The notes under the pieces: generated by a model
What the model was told of the DNA's origin: nothing
Seen by the model: only the letters and a program-made list of their open reading frames with translations
Databases searched by the model: none
Origin: Selenomonas sp.
GTDB taxonomy: Bacteria > Bacillota > Negativicutes > Selenomonadales > Selenomonadaceae
Direction: 5' to 3'
Assembly (NCBI GenBank): GCA_017635515.1
Contig: JAGBLH010000293.1
Span: forward strand, 1-59,555
Length of the DNA: 59,555 nucleotides
Shown here: piece after piece, positions 6,374-15,295 of the stretch
Numbering within the stretch: the first letter of the stretch is position 1
Layout of the letters: each line of letters opens with the position of its first letter
Program-made: the position numbers and the translations under genes

Positions 6374-7153
6374 TTATTCAGCTGTAACCTTGCTCCAGTC
6401 GATGCCCAAAATCTTTTCCCAGAGCTCATCTTCGGAGTTGGCTTCCAGGCGGAAATGCTGGAGGGTGAGGGGAGGCTGTTCCTCTTCTTTGCTTTCCTTT
6501 TCTTTCTCCTGGTCGGCTTTCTTGGCTTCCTCCTCTTTCTTCTCCTTGGCTTTTTCCAGGCGCTCTTGCTGCTCCTGGGAGGCCCGCTCCAGCTCTGCGA
6601 AGAGTTTCATATTGCCTTCGTCGTCAATGGAAATGGCAATCTTGCTGAAGGAGACCCCTTCACCCAGTTTGCCGCTGTTTTCCAGCTTGTCTGCTACACC
6701 GATGGCTTTTTCTACCTGGCCCATGACCTTGTCAGCGTATTTTTCGTCATCTGCCATCCGTTCCAGCTCGGAGCTGGAGAGAATGACATAGTATTTCTTT
6801 GTACTGTCGCCGGTGAGGTCCAGGGGATTATCCACATCGTCAGAGATGATGAAGTCGTAGTCACCGTATTTTTCACGTAGCCTTGAGAGAAAATCCTGGG
6901 CTTTGGGGGAGAGGTTCTCTTCTCCTGGCTTTACACCGCCGGAGTTTTCGCCACCCTCACCTTTGGCGTTTTTCTGCTGTACGGACAGGGCGATACCTTC
7001 CTGGGAGAGCTCTACAGAGGCGATGCCTCCGAACTGGGACAGAAGGTCTTTGGTTTCGCCCGTTTTTTCCTTGCTGCCTTTCCCAAGGCTCTTGCCAAGG
7101 TTTTCTGCGTTTTTGTAACGCAGCATGAAATTATTGTTGATTGAGGTCGACAT
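6374..7153 (-). CDS. Uncharacterised coiled-coil protein (DUF6033-like)
   Basis: 259 residues with no signal peptide. The N-terminus MSTSINNNFMLRYKN is followed by a region with LSPKAQDFLSRLREKYGDYDFIISDD (about 80-105) that recalls the uncharacterised DUF6033 group of Selenomonas and Clostridia proteins. A strongly charged Glu/Lys segment at about 183-225 predicts a coiled coil. AAGGAGGAA sits correctly before the ATG. It is divergent from the ZIP transporter gene and alone on its transcript. The naming is from memory of similar proteins and is only moderately sure; function unknown. Confidence 0.75.
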   Translation of the reverse strand: MSTSINNNFMLRYKNAENLGKSLGKGSKEKTGETKDLLSQFGGIASVELSQEGIALSVQQKNAKGEGGENSGGVKPGEENLSPKAQDFLSRLREKYGDYDFIISDDVDNPLDLTGDSTKKYYVILSSSELERMADDEKYADKVMGQVEKAIGVADKLENSGKLGEGVSFSKIAISIDDEGNMKLFAELERASQEQQERLEKAKEKKEEEAKKADQEKEKESKEEEQPPLTLQHFRLEANSEDELWEKILGIDWSKVTAE

Positions 7154-7298
7154 GGCTCATTCCTCCTTTGAAGTGCCACGGAAATCCATTTCTCCATAAT
7201 CATATATCGTCATTTAGAGGGGAAAGGTTAAGCAGGATTTTTCCTGCACAGGGGGAATAATTTCGTATCGGGAAAATTTTGTGAGCAAGGAGGTTGCC

Positions 7299-8084
7299 AT
7301 GTTATCTATGGAAGTCTTGCAAGGCCTTTTGCTGCCCTTCTTAGGCACTGCGCTGGGGGCAGCCGGGGTGTATGTGTTGAAAAAAGAGCTTGACCCGCTG
7401 GTGCAGAAAGGTCTCACGGGCTTTGCTGCAGGGGTGATGGTGGCAGCTTCCGTCTGGAGCCTCTTAATACCTGCCATGGAGGCAGAGGAGGCCATGGGAA
7501 ATTGGGCTTTTTTGCCGGCGGTGATAGGCTTTTGGGCGGGGACGCTTTTTCTTTTGGCCCTTGACCACATCATTCCCCATCTGCATCTGGACTCAGAGGA
7601 GGCGGAGGGGCCGCAAAGCAGCCTGCCCAAGAGCACCATGCTGCTTCTGGCTGTGACTCTGCACAATATCCCAGAGGGGATGGCAGTGGGGGTGGTGCTG
7701 GCAGGCTGGCTGTCGGGAGCAACGGACATTACCCTGGGAGGAGCTTTGGTGATGTCTTTGGGCATCGCCATTCAGAATTTTCCTGAGGGAGCCATTATCT
7801 CCCTGCCCCTTAGGGCGGCGGGCATGAGCCGGCACAAGGCTTTCCTGGGAGGCATGCTTTCGGGCATCGTGGAGCCCATTGGAGGTTTGCTGACGATTTT
7901 GGCTGCCAGTTTTGTCATACCTGTGCTGCCCTACCTGCTGGCTTTTGCGGCAGGGGCCATGCTCTATGTGGTGGTGGAGGAGCTGATCCCTGAGATGTCC
8001 TCCGGGCATCATTCCAATGTAGGGGTGCTGGCTTTTGCCTTTGGCTTTACGCTTATGATGGCGCTGGATGTGGCGCTGGGATGA
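7299..8084 (+). CDS. ZIP family divalent metal transporter
   Basis: 261 residues with about eight membrane segments. The metal-binding signatures are HNIPEGMAVGV and, in the next helix, NFPEGAIISLPLR; an acidic His-containing loop HIIPHLHLDSEEAE lies before them. ZIP proteins bring zinc, iron or manganese into the cytoplasm. The ATG at 7299 is preferred since AAGGAGG stands five bases ahead; a GTG at 7281 precedes that site. It is a single gene closed by the terminator at 8088-8113. Metal specificity cannot be told. Confidence 0.92.
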   Translation: MLSMEVLQGLLLPFLGTALGAAGVYVLKKELDPLVQKGLTGFAAGVMVAASVWSLLIPAMEAEEAMGNWAFLPAVIGFWAGTLFLLALDHIIPHLHLDSEEAEGPQSSLPKSTMLLLAVTLHNIPEGMAVGVVLAGWLSGATDITLGGALVMSLGIAIQNFPEGAIISLPLRAAGMSRHKAFLGGMLSGIVEPIGGLLTILAASFVIPVLPYLLAFAAGAMLYVVVEELIPEMSSGHHSNVGVLAFAFGFTLMMALDVALG

Positions 8085-8087
8085 AAA

Positions 8088-8113
8088 AAGGGGACGGCGC
8101 TGGCCGTCCCCTT
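8088..8113 (+). terminator. Hairpin terminator after the ZIP transporter
   Basis: AAGGGGACGGC and GCCGTCCCCTT pair around a four-base loop immediately behind the stop codon. The downstream T-run is short. Confidence 0.7.
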
Positions 8114-8130
8114 AAGTATTGGGTGAGTAT

Positions 8131-8244
8131 TCAATTCTTCTTTAGTCCGCAGCTTCTGCGCAGGTACTCGTCAAATTGTGGTACGGTGAAGCTGACAAGG
8201 CCTCTTTCCACGGGATAGATGAAGCCTTTATGGATGAGCTGGGG
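8131..8244 (-). pseudogene. C-terminal relic of an AAA family ATPase
   Basis: On the minus strand, 37 codons translate as QLIHKGFIYPVERGLVSFTV followed by PQFDEYLRRSCGLKKN and a stop at 8131. The segment resembles the C-terminal winged-helix end of the prokaryotic ATPases with a DUF234-like tail. An in-frame TAA at 8245-8247 and the absence of any ATPase upstream show that the rest of the gene is gone. It lies in the otherwise empty 8114-8346 stretch between the ZIP terminator and hydE. Confidence 0.6.
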
Positions 8245-8346
8245 TTAGATTAATCTCTCAGCCCTGCCTCACAGGAACATAATGTGTCCTTTTGCCGGCC
8301 TTCTGCATTATCAGAACTCCCGCGTTGCACATATCTGTCAATATAA

Positions 8347-9423
8347 TCAGGATGAAGTGAATATTTCTTTGAAGCCGGGGTGGTCGCCCCGGTCTTTTAC
8401 TAGATGATAGCCTGCAGCCGCTACCCGCTTGGACAGGCATCTGATGCATTCGGCGGCTTCTTCTCCCATGCAGATTTTGTTGTCATAGAGGGCGTATTTC
8501 CTGCGTACTGTCACAGGGGAGAGGTTGGGCATCAGCACGTTGGCACCTGCAAGGAGACCCTTTTCCCTGCCTTGGGGGTCAATGGTGCCAAGGGCGGTGG
8601 TGGCGGGGAGGAGCACCTGCGGCAGCAGGAGGCGTATGATGGAGAGAAGTTTCAGGGTAAGTCCTGCCGTACCTGCCTGGCAGCTGGCCAAGGGGGTGTC
8701 ATGCTGGGGAATGAAGGGGCCAATGCCCACCATTTCCGGCTGCAGCTCTTGCAAAAGGCGCAAGTCCTTGATAAGGTGCTCCGTGGTCTGCCCCGGTGAG
8801 CCTGTCATCATGCCGCAGCCCACCTGGTAGCCGATGGCTTTCAAGTCGCGGAGGCATTGCAGGCGGTGCTCATGGGACAGCTCTGCCGGGTGCAGGCTTT
8901 CGTAGTGGGCTTTGTCTGCCGTTTCATGCCGCAGCAGGTAGCGGTCTGCACCGGCCTCGAAGAGTTTTTCGTAGCTATCCCGCTCCCGTTCCCCTACAGA
9001 CAGGGTAACGGCGCAGTCGGGATGGCTTTTTTTGATGGCGCGTATAAGTTCCGTCAGTCTGTCATCGGTATAATAGGCGTCTTCGCCACCCTGCAGCACG
9101 AAGGTGCGGAAGCCCAGCTGGTATCCTGCTGCACAGCAGGCGAGGATTTCCTCGTGAGTCAGCCGGTAGCGCTGGGCCCTGCCGTTGTCACGGCGTATGC
9201 CGCAGTAATAGCAGTTGTTGCGGCAGTAGTTGGTGAACTCGATAAGGCCGCGGATATAGACATCTTTGCCGTAGTATTTTTCCCGCACAGCTCTGGCCCG
9301 CCGGGCAAGTTCTTCAGCAAAAGAGGAGGAATCTGCCTCCAGCAGGGAGGCAAATTCCTCATTGCTCAAATCCTGGGTTTGTTCAAGTTTTGACACAAGG
9401 GAAATGTAGTTCTTCGGGGTCAT
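8347..9423 (-). CDS. hydE: [FeFe]-hydrogenase maturation radical SAM protein HydE
   Basis: 358 residues, a normal HydE length. The radical SAM cluster motif CRNNCYYC lies near residue 70 after RGLIEFTNYCR, and FVLQGGED supplies the usual SAM-binding segment. Near the C-terminus CMGEEAAECIRC gives the Cys-x7-Cys-x2-Cys spacing of the accessory cluster known in Thermotoga HydE. HydE works with HydF and HydG to build the H-cluster diiron site; none of these nor a hydrogenase is in the window. The ATG overlaps the stop of the upstream rubredoxin-type gene by one base, so both are on one transcript and coupled. Confidence 0.92.
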   Translation of the reverse strand: MTPKNYISLVSKLEQTQDLSNEEFASLLEADSSSFAEELARRARAVREKYYGKDVYIRGLIEFTNYCRNNCYYCGIRRDNGRAQRYRLTHEEILACCAAGYQLGFRTFVLQGGEDAYYTDDRLTELIRAIKKSHPDCAVTLSVGERERDSYEKLFEAGADRYLLRHETADKAHYESLHPAELSHEHRLQCLRDLKAIGYQVGCGMMTGSPGQTTEHLIKDLRLLQELQPEMVGIGPFIPQHDTPLASCQAGTAGLTLKLLSIIRLLLPQVLLPATTALGTIDPQGREKGLLAGANVLMPNLSPVTVRRKYALYDNKICMGEEAAECIRCLSKRVAAAGYHLVKDRGDHPGFKEIFTSS

Positions 9424-10040
9424 CAGCTTACCTTCTCGAAATCCGAAGCGGGGTGCTTGCAGATGGGGCAGATGAAGTCGGCGGGCAGCTCGTCACCTTC
9501 GTACTCGTAGCCGCAGATGGTGCAGCGCCAGATGGTCTTGCCACTCTTGGAGACAGGAGCCTGCGGCTTCGGCTTGATATGCTGGTGGTAGTAAGTGTAG
9601 GTGGCAGCGGGGGTATCATTCAGCACATCCATATCCGTGACGCTGGCGATAAAGAGGCTGTGGGTGCCCAGGTCGATTTCCTGGGTGACGTAGCCGGAGA
9701 TGTAGGCATTGGTGCCTTCGGTGATGAGCATGGCCTCATTGGGGAGACGCCGGGTGGCGGAGAAGCCTGCGAATTTGTCCGCGGTCTTGCCGGACTGGAA
9801 GCCGAAGCGCTTAAAAAGCTCAAAATCTGCCTGCTGGCTGATGATGGAGGCGGTGAACTTCTTGCTCTGGGCAATCATGTCCCGGGTGTAGTTGCCTTTG
9901 TTCACGGCAATGGTAATCTGGTTGGGGTCAGAGGTGACCTGGGTGACTGTGTTGATGATGCACCCGTTGTCCTTGCCGTCGAGATTCGCGGTGAGGACAT
10001 AGAGGCCGTAGGAGATGTTGAACATGGCTTTCGGATTCAT
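9423..10040 (-). CDS. hrb: High-molecular-weight rubredoxin: flavin reductase-like domain fused to rubredoxin
   Basis: 205 residues. Residues 1-150 are an FMN-binding flavin reductase-like domain (NISYGLYVLTANLDGKDNGC start, typical of the family). Residues 165-205 are a rubredoxin domain with CTICGYEY and CPICKHPASDF, giving the four cysteines for one iron. In Moorella such a protein passes electrons to a flavodiiron protein for oxygen and NO detoxification; the flavodiiron partner is not adjacent here. Stop codon overlaps the hydE start. Confidence 0.92.
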   Translation of the reverse strand: MNPKAMFNISYGLYVLTANLDGKDNGCIINTVTQVTSDPNQITIAVNKGNYTRDMIAQSKKFTASIISQQADFELFKRFGFQSGKTADKFAGFSATRRLPNEAMLITEGTNAYISGYVTQEIDLGTHSLFIASVTDMDVLNDTPAATYTYYHQHIKPKPQAPVSKSGKTIWRCTICGYEYEGDELPADFICPICKHPASDFEKVS

Positions 10041-10143
10041 AGTCGTGCCCTCCTTAATGAAAATTCAGATATATCTGCTTGCTATTATATCATCTCCGGC
10101 TATGTTTTTGCTATAGGACTTTTCAAGGAACCGGCAATAAAAT

Positions 10144-10176
10144 GAGGCTCCTCTGCGAGCTGGGCAGAGGAGCCTC
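10144..10176 (-). terminator. Hairpin terminator for the dicarboxylate symporter gene
   Basis: GAGGCTCCTCTGC and GCAGAGGAGCCTC pair perfectly over 13 bp just past the minus-strand stop. On the minus strand the following bases are ATTTTATT, a usable U-tract. Confidence 0.8.
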
Positions 10177-10190
10177 TGGGATAAGCTGTC

Positions 10191-11495
10191 TTATACGGAG
10201 CCGGACAGCGGCACGTTTTCCGGCAGGCTGTCCTTGAGGTCGTTGTGGGTCATGGCGCAGACGCAGGAGTCGGACCAGACGTTCTCTGCCGTCTCAATCA
10301 TGTCGATGACGGCGTAGATGGGCAGGATGATGCCCATGAGGCCCAGAGGAGCGCCCAGCGAGGACATGAGAGAGAGGGTCAGGAAGTAGCAGCCCATGGG
10401 GACGCCGGCATTGCCTACGGCGGCGAGGACGGCTATGAAGAGCCAGGAAATCATGGTGGGGAGGGTCAGCTCAAAGCCTGCATTCTGCATCACGAAGAGG
10501 GAGGTCACCAGAATAAAGGCGGCGCAGCCGTTCATGTTGATGGTGGTGCAGATGGGCAGCACGAAGCGGGAAACCTTGGGGTTCACCTGCAGGTTTTCCT
10601 CGGCGGTGGCCAGAGTCACCGGCAGGGTGGCGGCGGAGCTTTTGGTGAAGAGCGCCACGGCAATGGCCGGGGACATCTTCCGCATGACCTGGACGGGATT
10701 GAGGCCGCGGGCCAGCAGGAACAGGGGCAGCACGATGAAGAACTGGACGAGGTTGCCGCCCATGACCACAGCCACGTACTTGCCCAGCGCGCCGACGATC
10801 ACTCCTGCCTCAATCTGGGCGGAGAGCTGGGCGGCGAAGGCCAGGATGCCGAAGGGCAGGATGTAGAGCAGGCCGCGGATCAGGGTGAAGAGGAGTTCCT
10901 GCAGGCCGAAGATGCCTTTGAGCAGCACCTCGCGGTTCTCTGTCTTGGGCATGAAGGCCAGCCCCAGGCCTGCGGAGGCGGCAATGAAGAGCACGGAGAG
11001 CACGTTGCCAGCCAGGAAGGGCTGCAGCAGGTTATTGGGCACCACCTTCAGGAAGTGTTCCTGATAGGACAGGCTGCCCATCTTGTCCATGGGAATGGCG
11101 CTGGCACCTGCGCCGATGGCTTCGGCGGGCAGGTTGCCGGGGGCAATCCAGAGGTAGAGCAGCAGGCCCACTGCTGCGGCGGAAAAGGTGGTGAGCAGGG
11201 TGTAGGCCAGAGCCCGGGTGAAAATATTGCGGCTCTCTTTCTGCGCTCCCAGCCCAGAAAGGGTGGTGATGACCGCCAGGGCGATGGTGGGCACGGCTAT
11301 GAACTGGAACAGGCGGGTGAATATGGTGGCCACGAAGTCAAAGAAAGAAATCAGGGGGGCAGGGCCGACCCAGCCCAGGATAGCGCCCAGGATCAGGGCT
11401 CCAATCCAAAGCAGCAGGTTCCTGGCATTGCCCTGCTTGCGGCTGGCCGCAATGATGTCGCGGGCCTGCTGATTGGCACTGTGTTTGTCAGGCAT
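10191..11495 (-). CDS. Dicarboxylate/amino acid:cation symporter (DAACS family)
   Basis: 434 residues from ATG 11495 with GAAAGGAG well placed; a longer frame to 11738 covers the promoter and is rejected. It has about eight membrane helices, the serine-containing hairpin region AVALFTKSSAATLPVTL and the substrate-binding segment CTTINMNGCAAFI, all typical of GltP/GltT/DctA/SstT proteins that import glutamate, aspartate, serine or C4-dicarboxylates with sodium or protons. Which substrate is used cannot be settled. It is divergent from the DUF362 gene. Confidence 0.92.
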   Translation of the reverse strand: MPDKHSANQQARDIIAASRKQGNARNLLLWIGALILGAILGWVGPAPLISFFDFVATIFTRLFQFIAVPTIALAVITTLSGLGAQKESRNIFTRALAYTLLTTFSAAAVGLLLYLWIAPGNLPAEAIGAGASAIPMDKMGSLSYQEHFLKVVPNNLLQPFLAGNVLSVLFIAASAGLGLAFMPKTENREVLLKGIFGLQELLFTLIRGLLYILPFGILAFAAQLSAQIEAGVIVGALGKYVAVVMGGNLVQFFIVLPLFLLARGLNPVQVMRKMSPAIAVALFTKSSAATLPVTLATAEENLQVNPKVSRFVLPICTTINMNGCAAFILVTSLFVMQNAGFELTLPTMISWLFIAVLAAVGNAGVPMGCYFLTLSLMSSLGAPLGLMGIILPIYAVIDMIETAENVWSDSCVCAMTHNDLKDSLPENVPLSGSV

Positions 11496-11570
11496 AATGA
11501 TGCTCCTTTCTAGCGGATAGATGATTGCAAATATGCGGCATAAATGAAAATAAATAGATAACTGCTGACT

Positions 11571-11599
11571 ATTATAGCGATAAAGGATGAAAATGTCTA
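11571..11599 (-). promoter_or_regulatory. Promoter of the dicarboxylate symporter gene
   Basis: On the minus strand TAGACA (11599-11594) and TATAAT (11576-11571) are separated by 17 bp, close to sigma-70 consensus. The start point would be near 11564, leaving a leader of about 70 bases. Confidence 0.7.
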
Positions 11600-11642
11600 C
11601 TGTTTTGGTAGGTAAATGGTGGCAAATTGATAAAGGTTTTCT

Positions 11643-11672
11643 TTGGAAAAATGCAAATATTTGCTGTATAAT
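11643..11672 (+). promoter_or_regulatory. Promoter of the DUF362 gene
   Basis: TTGGAA at 11643-11648 and TATAAT at 11667-11672 with an 18-bp spacer. Transcription would start near 11680, 46 bases ahead of the ATG. Confidence 0.6.
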
Positions 11673-11725
11673 ATATACCAGCAAGGTAAAGACTGTGCAT
11701 ATATATAAGCAAAGGAGAGTCCAAA

Positions 11726-12853
11726 ATGGCAAAAGCAAAGGTTTATTTCACGGATTTCCGTACGGATCTGCAAACCAACCTGATGCAGAAGCTGCAACGG
11801 CTTTGCAAGGTGGCGGGCATGACCAAGGAAATTGATTTTCAGGGCAAGTTCACTGCCATCAAGATGCATTTCGGGGAGCTGGGGAATCTGGCGTACCTGC
11901 GTCCTGCCTATGCCAGGGCGGTGGCGGAGACTGTCAAGGAGGCAGGAGGCATTCCCTTTCTGACGGACTGCAATACCCTCTATCCCGGTAGCCGCAAGCA
12001 TGCGCTGGAGCATCTGGACTGCGCCAATATCAACGGCTTCAATCCTCTCACTACCGGGTGCCAGATCATCATTGGTGACGGCCTGCGGGGCACTGATGAA
12101 GCAGAGGTGCCGGTGAAGAACGGCGAGTATGTGAAGACCGCCAAAATCGGCAGGGCTATCATGGATGCGGATGTTTTCATCAGCCTGGCTCATTTCAAGG
12201 GTCATGAGATGACGGGCTTCGGCGGTGCCATCAAGAACATCGGCATGGGCTGCGGCAGCCGGGCTGGCAAGATGGAGCAGCATTCCTCCGGCCAGCCAGA
12301 GGTAAATCAGGAATTGTGCAAGGGATGCCGCCGCTGCGCCAAGGAGTGCGGCTCCGATGCCATCACCTATGAGAATAACAAAGCCTATATCAATCCTGAC
12401 CACTGCAAGGGCTGCGGCCGCTGCATAGGGGCCTGCTCCTTTGATGCCATCCAGACGGTGCAGTGGGATGCGGGCAACCTCCTGGACCGCAAGATGGCAG
12501 AGTACGCCCAGGCCGTATGCCAGGATCGTCCCTGCTTCCACATCAACATCGTCAGGGATATTTCTCCTAACTGCGACTGCCATGGGGAAAATGATGCGCC
12601 CATCCTGCCGGACATCGGCATGTTCGCTTCCTTTGACCCGGTGGCCCTCGACCAGGCCTGCGTGGATGCCTGCCAGCAGGCAGAGCCCATGCCCAACAGC
12701 CAGCTGTCTGACAACCTGAAGAAGCCCGACTGGCAGTGCCACCACGACCACTTCCTGGACAGCAATCCCAATGTGCACTGGAAGGAAACCCTGGAGCATG
12801 CAGAAAAGATTGGCATGGGCAGCAGGGAGTATGAACTGGTGAAAATCAAGTGA
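11726..12853 (+). CDS. DUF362 domain protein with two 4Fe-4S clusters
   Basis: 375 residues. Residues 1-185 form the DUF362 domain, including HFGELGNLAYLRPAYAR and HFKGHEMTGFGGAIKNIGMG. Two ferredoxin motifs follow, CKGCRRCAKECG and CKGCGRCIGAC (about 195-240), each giving ligands for a 4Fe-4S cluster. The C-terminal part again belongs to DUF362, with NCDCHGENDAPILPDIG. Such proteins occur widely in anaerobes as putative iron-sulfur electron carriers or enzymes, without an established reaction. AAAGGAGAG precedes the ATG. It is a single gene, divergent from the symporter and convergent with the DUF4127 gene. Confidence 0.9.
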   Translation: MAKAKVYFTDFRTDLQTNLMQKLQRLCKVAGMTKEIDFQGKFTAIKMHFGELGNLAYLRPAYARAVAETVKEAGGIPFLTDCNTLYPGSRKHALEHLDCANINGFNPLTTGCQIIIGDGLRGTDEAEVPVKNGEYVKTAKIGRAIMDADVFISLAHFKGHEMTGFGGAIKNIGMGCGSRAGKMEQHSSGQPEVNQELCKGCRRCAKECGSDAITYENNKAYINPDHCKGCGRCIGACSFDAIQTVQWDAGNLLDRKMAEYAQAVCQDRPCFHINIVRDISPNCDCHGENDAPILPDIGMFASFDPVALDQACVDACQQAEPMPNSQLSDNLKKPDWQCHHDHFLDSNPNVHWKETLEHAEKIGMGSREYELVKIK

Positions 12854-12854
12854 T

Positions 12855-14546
12855 TTAATTTGCCCGATAAAGCTCCGGATAAGCCATGAGGTTTATCTCA
12901 AAGGTCCGGGGCCAGGGGAAGGAAACGTCTATTTTCAGATGATGGAGGGAGAGCGTGAGCTCTCCCTTTTTCCATGCCACCTTGTAGGGGGTGCGGGCGG
13001 CACGGGTGTTTTGGTAGGCGGCCAGATGGTCGCGGAGGGATTTTTGCACCAAGGCGGTGGCCCAGCGGTAGTTGTGCTCCAGGTCAAGGTCGGCGGTGTT
13101 CTGGTAGCCTGCCTTTTTCAGGCTGTTGTTCACCTCGTCTATATCCTGTTTGAGGTAATAGTAGTCCTCCATGATCCGGCCCTGCAGGAAGGCGCTTTGG
13201 GCGTAGGCAGACTGGATGGCTTCGTCTTCGCTGTCGCAGGCAGAGAGGGCGGCTAGACTGAGGTTGGCTTGGCTGAGGGCGGTGCCGATGGAGTTGCTGG
13301 CGGTGTTCCAGCCGGCGTAGGCGGCCAGGCTGCTGACGGGGAAATCTTCCTCCAGGAGCTGGGGCAGCAGGCATTCGCTGCCTGTGAAGTGCTGGCTGAG
13401 GTCTACTATGGCTAGCGGCCTTCCCTCCTGCTGATAGGCTTTGAGCCGCTGGACGCTTGGGGCGCGGCTCTGCAAGGTGTCCTCCTTGTTATCCGTGACG
13501 GACATAAAGAGGATGAAGTCTGCCTCGGCAGGACTGCTGGTTTCTTCGCCGCCCAGCAGGGCGATTTTCTCCCTGGCGGTGGCAGCCATAGCCACTGCCA
13601 TATAGGGCATGATTTTATCGGCAGTCTCCGGGGCGTTGCAGTCGAGGAAGACTTTGGGGGCACAGCCTGTGCGGTGGTTTTCGATTTCAGCCAGCAGGGT
13701 CAGGGCAATCTCGTCTGCCCCGTGGGTGAGGAAGACACGGGAGCTGTCCAGGCCGCTGGCGGCAATGTAGCCCAGCAGGGCGCTTTTCTCGATATTGGGG
13801 ATGCTGTAGGCTTCGCCATCGTCCTGCCCCAGCGCCAGCTGGGTGAGCACGCCCTCCTTGGTCAAGTCGATGAGTTTCTGGTTGAGATATTCGTTTTCCT
13901 TGAAATGGGCCAGGTAGGCAGCAAGACTCTGGGGCGGGATGGCTTTCTCAAGCCGCCTTAACTCGGCTTCATCGATTTCCAGCCCTGCGGCTTTCTTGCC
14001 CACCAGCCGGGAATAGGCCACCAGGTCCTTGCGCTCCTGATAGCCGTCTATGCTGTCCTGGGGAGTCAGACGTGGCAGGATGGAAAAGGCATAGAGAGGC
14101 ACCTGAGGATTTTTCTCGTGCAATTCCCTTAGGTATCCAATCAGGTTGTCCACTTCCCCATGGCTGGCATTTTTCTCCCTGGCAGCCAGAAGCCCGCCGT
14201 GCAGCAGCTGGTCGATGGAGATAATGACGGCAGAGGAATCCTCAAGGTCTTGAGAGAGCCATTCCCTCATGCCCTGGGTGTTGCCGGGCAGGGAATAGTA
14301 GTCCTGCAGTTCGCTGGGGGGCACGGAGACTTCAAGGCCCGCAATCTTGCCGCCGCTGATGACGAACTGGCGGCAGGGAGGGCGGCCATCGAGGGGCAGC
14401 AGGGTTATCTTTCCCTTGGGGCTGAACTGGGGCAGGGCCAGGGGCTGCCCGGAGGGGGCGGGATGATGCAGGTGCCAGAGGGTGAAGCCAGCCAGAATTA
14501 TGAGCATGGCAATGAGAAGAGAGTTGAATTTTTTATTCGTAAGCAA
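12855..14546 (-). CDS. DUF4127 family protein, membrane anchored
   Basis: 563 residues starting at a TTG (14546) with AAGGAG upstream. Residues 8-25 form a single membrane anchor or uncleaved signal. The mature part starts with ITLLPLDGRPPCRQF, the hallmark of DUF4127, and continues with YAFSILPRLTP and FLTHGADEIALTL. Members are found in Firmicutes envelopes; no reaction is established. It ends one base past the convergent DUF362 stop without an obvious terminator between them. Confidence 0.88.
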   Translation of the reverse strand: MLTNKKFNSLLIAMLIILAGFTLWHLHHPAPSGQPLALPQFSPKGKITLLPLDGRPPCRQFVISGGKIAGLEVSVPPSELQDYYSLPGNTQGMREWLSQDLEDSSAVIISIDQLLHGGLLAAREKNASHGEVDNLIGYLRELHEKNPQVPLYAFSILPRLTPQDSIDGYQERKDLVAYSRLVGKKAAGLEIDEAELRRLEKAIPPQSLAAYLAHFKENEYLNQKLIDLTKEGVLTQLALGQDDGEAYSIPNIEKSALLGYIAASGLDSSRVFLTHGADEIALTLLAEIENHRTGCAPKVFLDCNAPETADKIMPYMAVAMAATAREKIALLGGEETSSPAEADFILFMSVTDNKEDTLQSRAPSVQRLKAYQQEGRPLAIVDLSQHFTGSECLLPQLLEEDFPVSSLAAYAGWNTASNSIGTALSQANLSLAALSACDSEDEAIQSAYAQSAFLQGRIMEDYYYLKQDIDEVNNSLKKAGYQNTADLDLEHNYRWATALVQKSLRDHLAAYQNTRAARTPYKVAWKKGELTLSLHHLKIDVSFPWPRTFEINLMAYPELYRAN

Positions 14547-14713
14547 GATGATGCTCCTTCAAGGTGGATATGGTTAAAATCTTCAGGAAGGCTTTGTTAA
14601 AGATTATACATTATGGAAGTGTTCACGAAAACGAAAAAATATGATAGAATGTTTCCTGTGCAAGAAGATTGGCGGGGAAAACCCTTGCGGGTACCGCCGG
14701 AATGGAGCGGAAA

Positions 14714-15295
14714 ATGCGGATTATCACGGGCAGTGCCCGGGGAGCAAGACTCAAGACTCCCAAAGGGCAGGACACCCGGCCCACGGCTGACAGGGTGAAG
14801 GAATCCCTGTTCAATATCCTGGGCAGGATGGTGGAAGACCGCAGGGTGCTGGATATTTTTGCCGGCACCGGCAGCCTGGGGCTGGAAGCCCTGTCCCGTG
14901 GGGCAGAGAGGGCGGTGCTGGTGGATAAGTCCACTGCGGCCCTCATCAGCGAGAATGCCAGACATACCCGCCTGTCAGACCGGGCAGAGGTCATGGGCTG
15001 CGATGTCTATAGTGCCCTGAGCCGCCTGGCTGGTGCTGGCCGTGATTTCAGCCTGATTTTCTGCGACCCGCCCTATCATCGGGGCCTCTGGGAAAGGGCA
15101 CTGGCCGCTTTGGATGCGTCGGCGCTGCTGGCCTATGAGGGCATCCTGGTGGTGGAGCACGGAGCTGATGAAAATGAGTACCCGGAACTGAAAAATCTTC
15201 AGTTGGTGCTGAGCAAGACTTATGGGCATACCACCCAGTTGAGTTTCTTCCAGCGGAAGGATTATCTGGCAGCCTGCGAGGAGGCGGAAAAATGA
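14714..15295 (+). CDS. rsmD: 16S rRNA (guanine966-N2)-methyltransferase RsmD
   Basis: 193 residues. It methylates G966 of 16S rRNA using S-adenosylmethionine. The start MRIITGSARGARLKTPKG is characteristic; an in-frame ATG at 14669 would add 15 residues not found in the family. VLDIFAGTGSLGLEALSRGA is the SAM-binding loop and IFCDPPYHRG the N-methyltransferase DPPY motif. The final codons overlap the coaD start by four bases (ATGA), the usual rsmD-coaD pair. Confidence 0.95.
   Translation: MRIITGSARGARLKTPKGQDTRPTADRVKESLFNILGRMVEDRRVLDIFAGTGSLGLEALSRGAERAVLVDKSTAALISENARHTRLSDRAEVMGCDVYSALSRLAGAGRDFSLIFCDPPYHRGLWERALAALDASALLAYEGILVVEHGADENEYPELKNLQLVLSKTYGHTTQLSFFQRKDYLAACEEAEK

Noticed and set aside
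10245..11513. 422-codon open frame on the plus strand opposite the dicarboxylate symporter
   Set aside because: Its product is rich in His, Gly and Gln with no family features, and the opposite strand encodes an intact transporter with its own promoter, start and terminator. It is a GC-driven antisense shadow.
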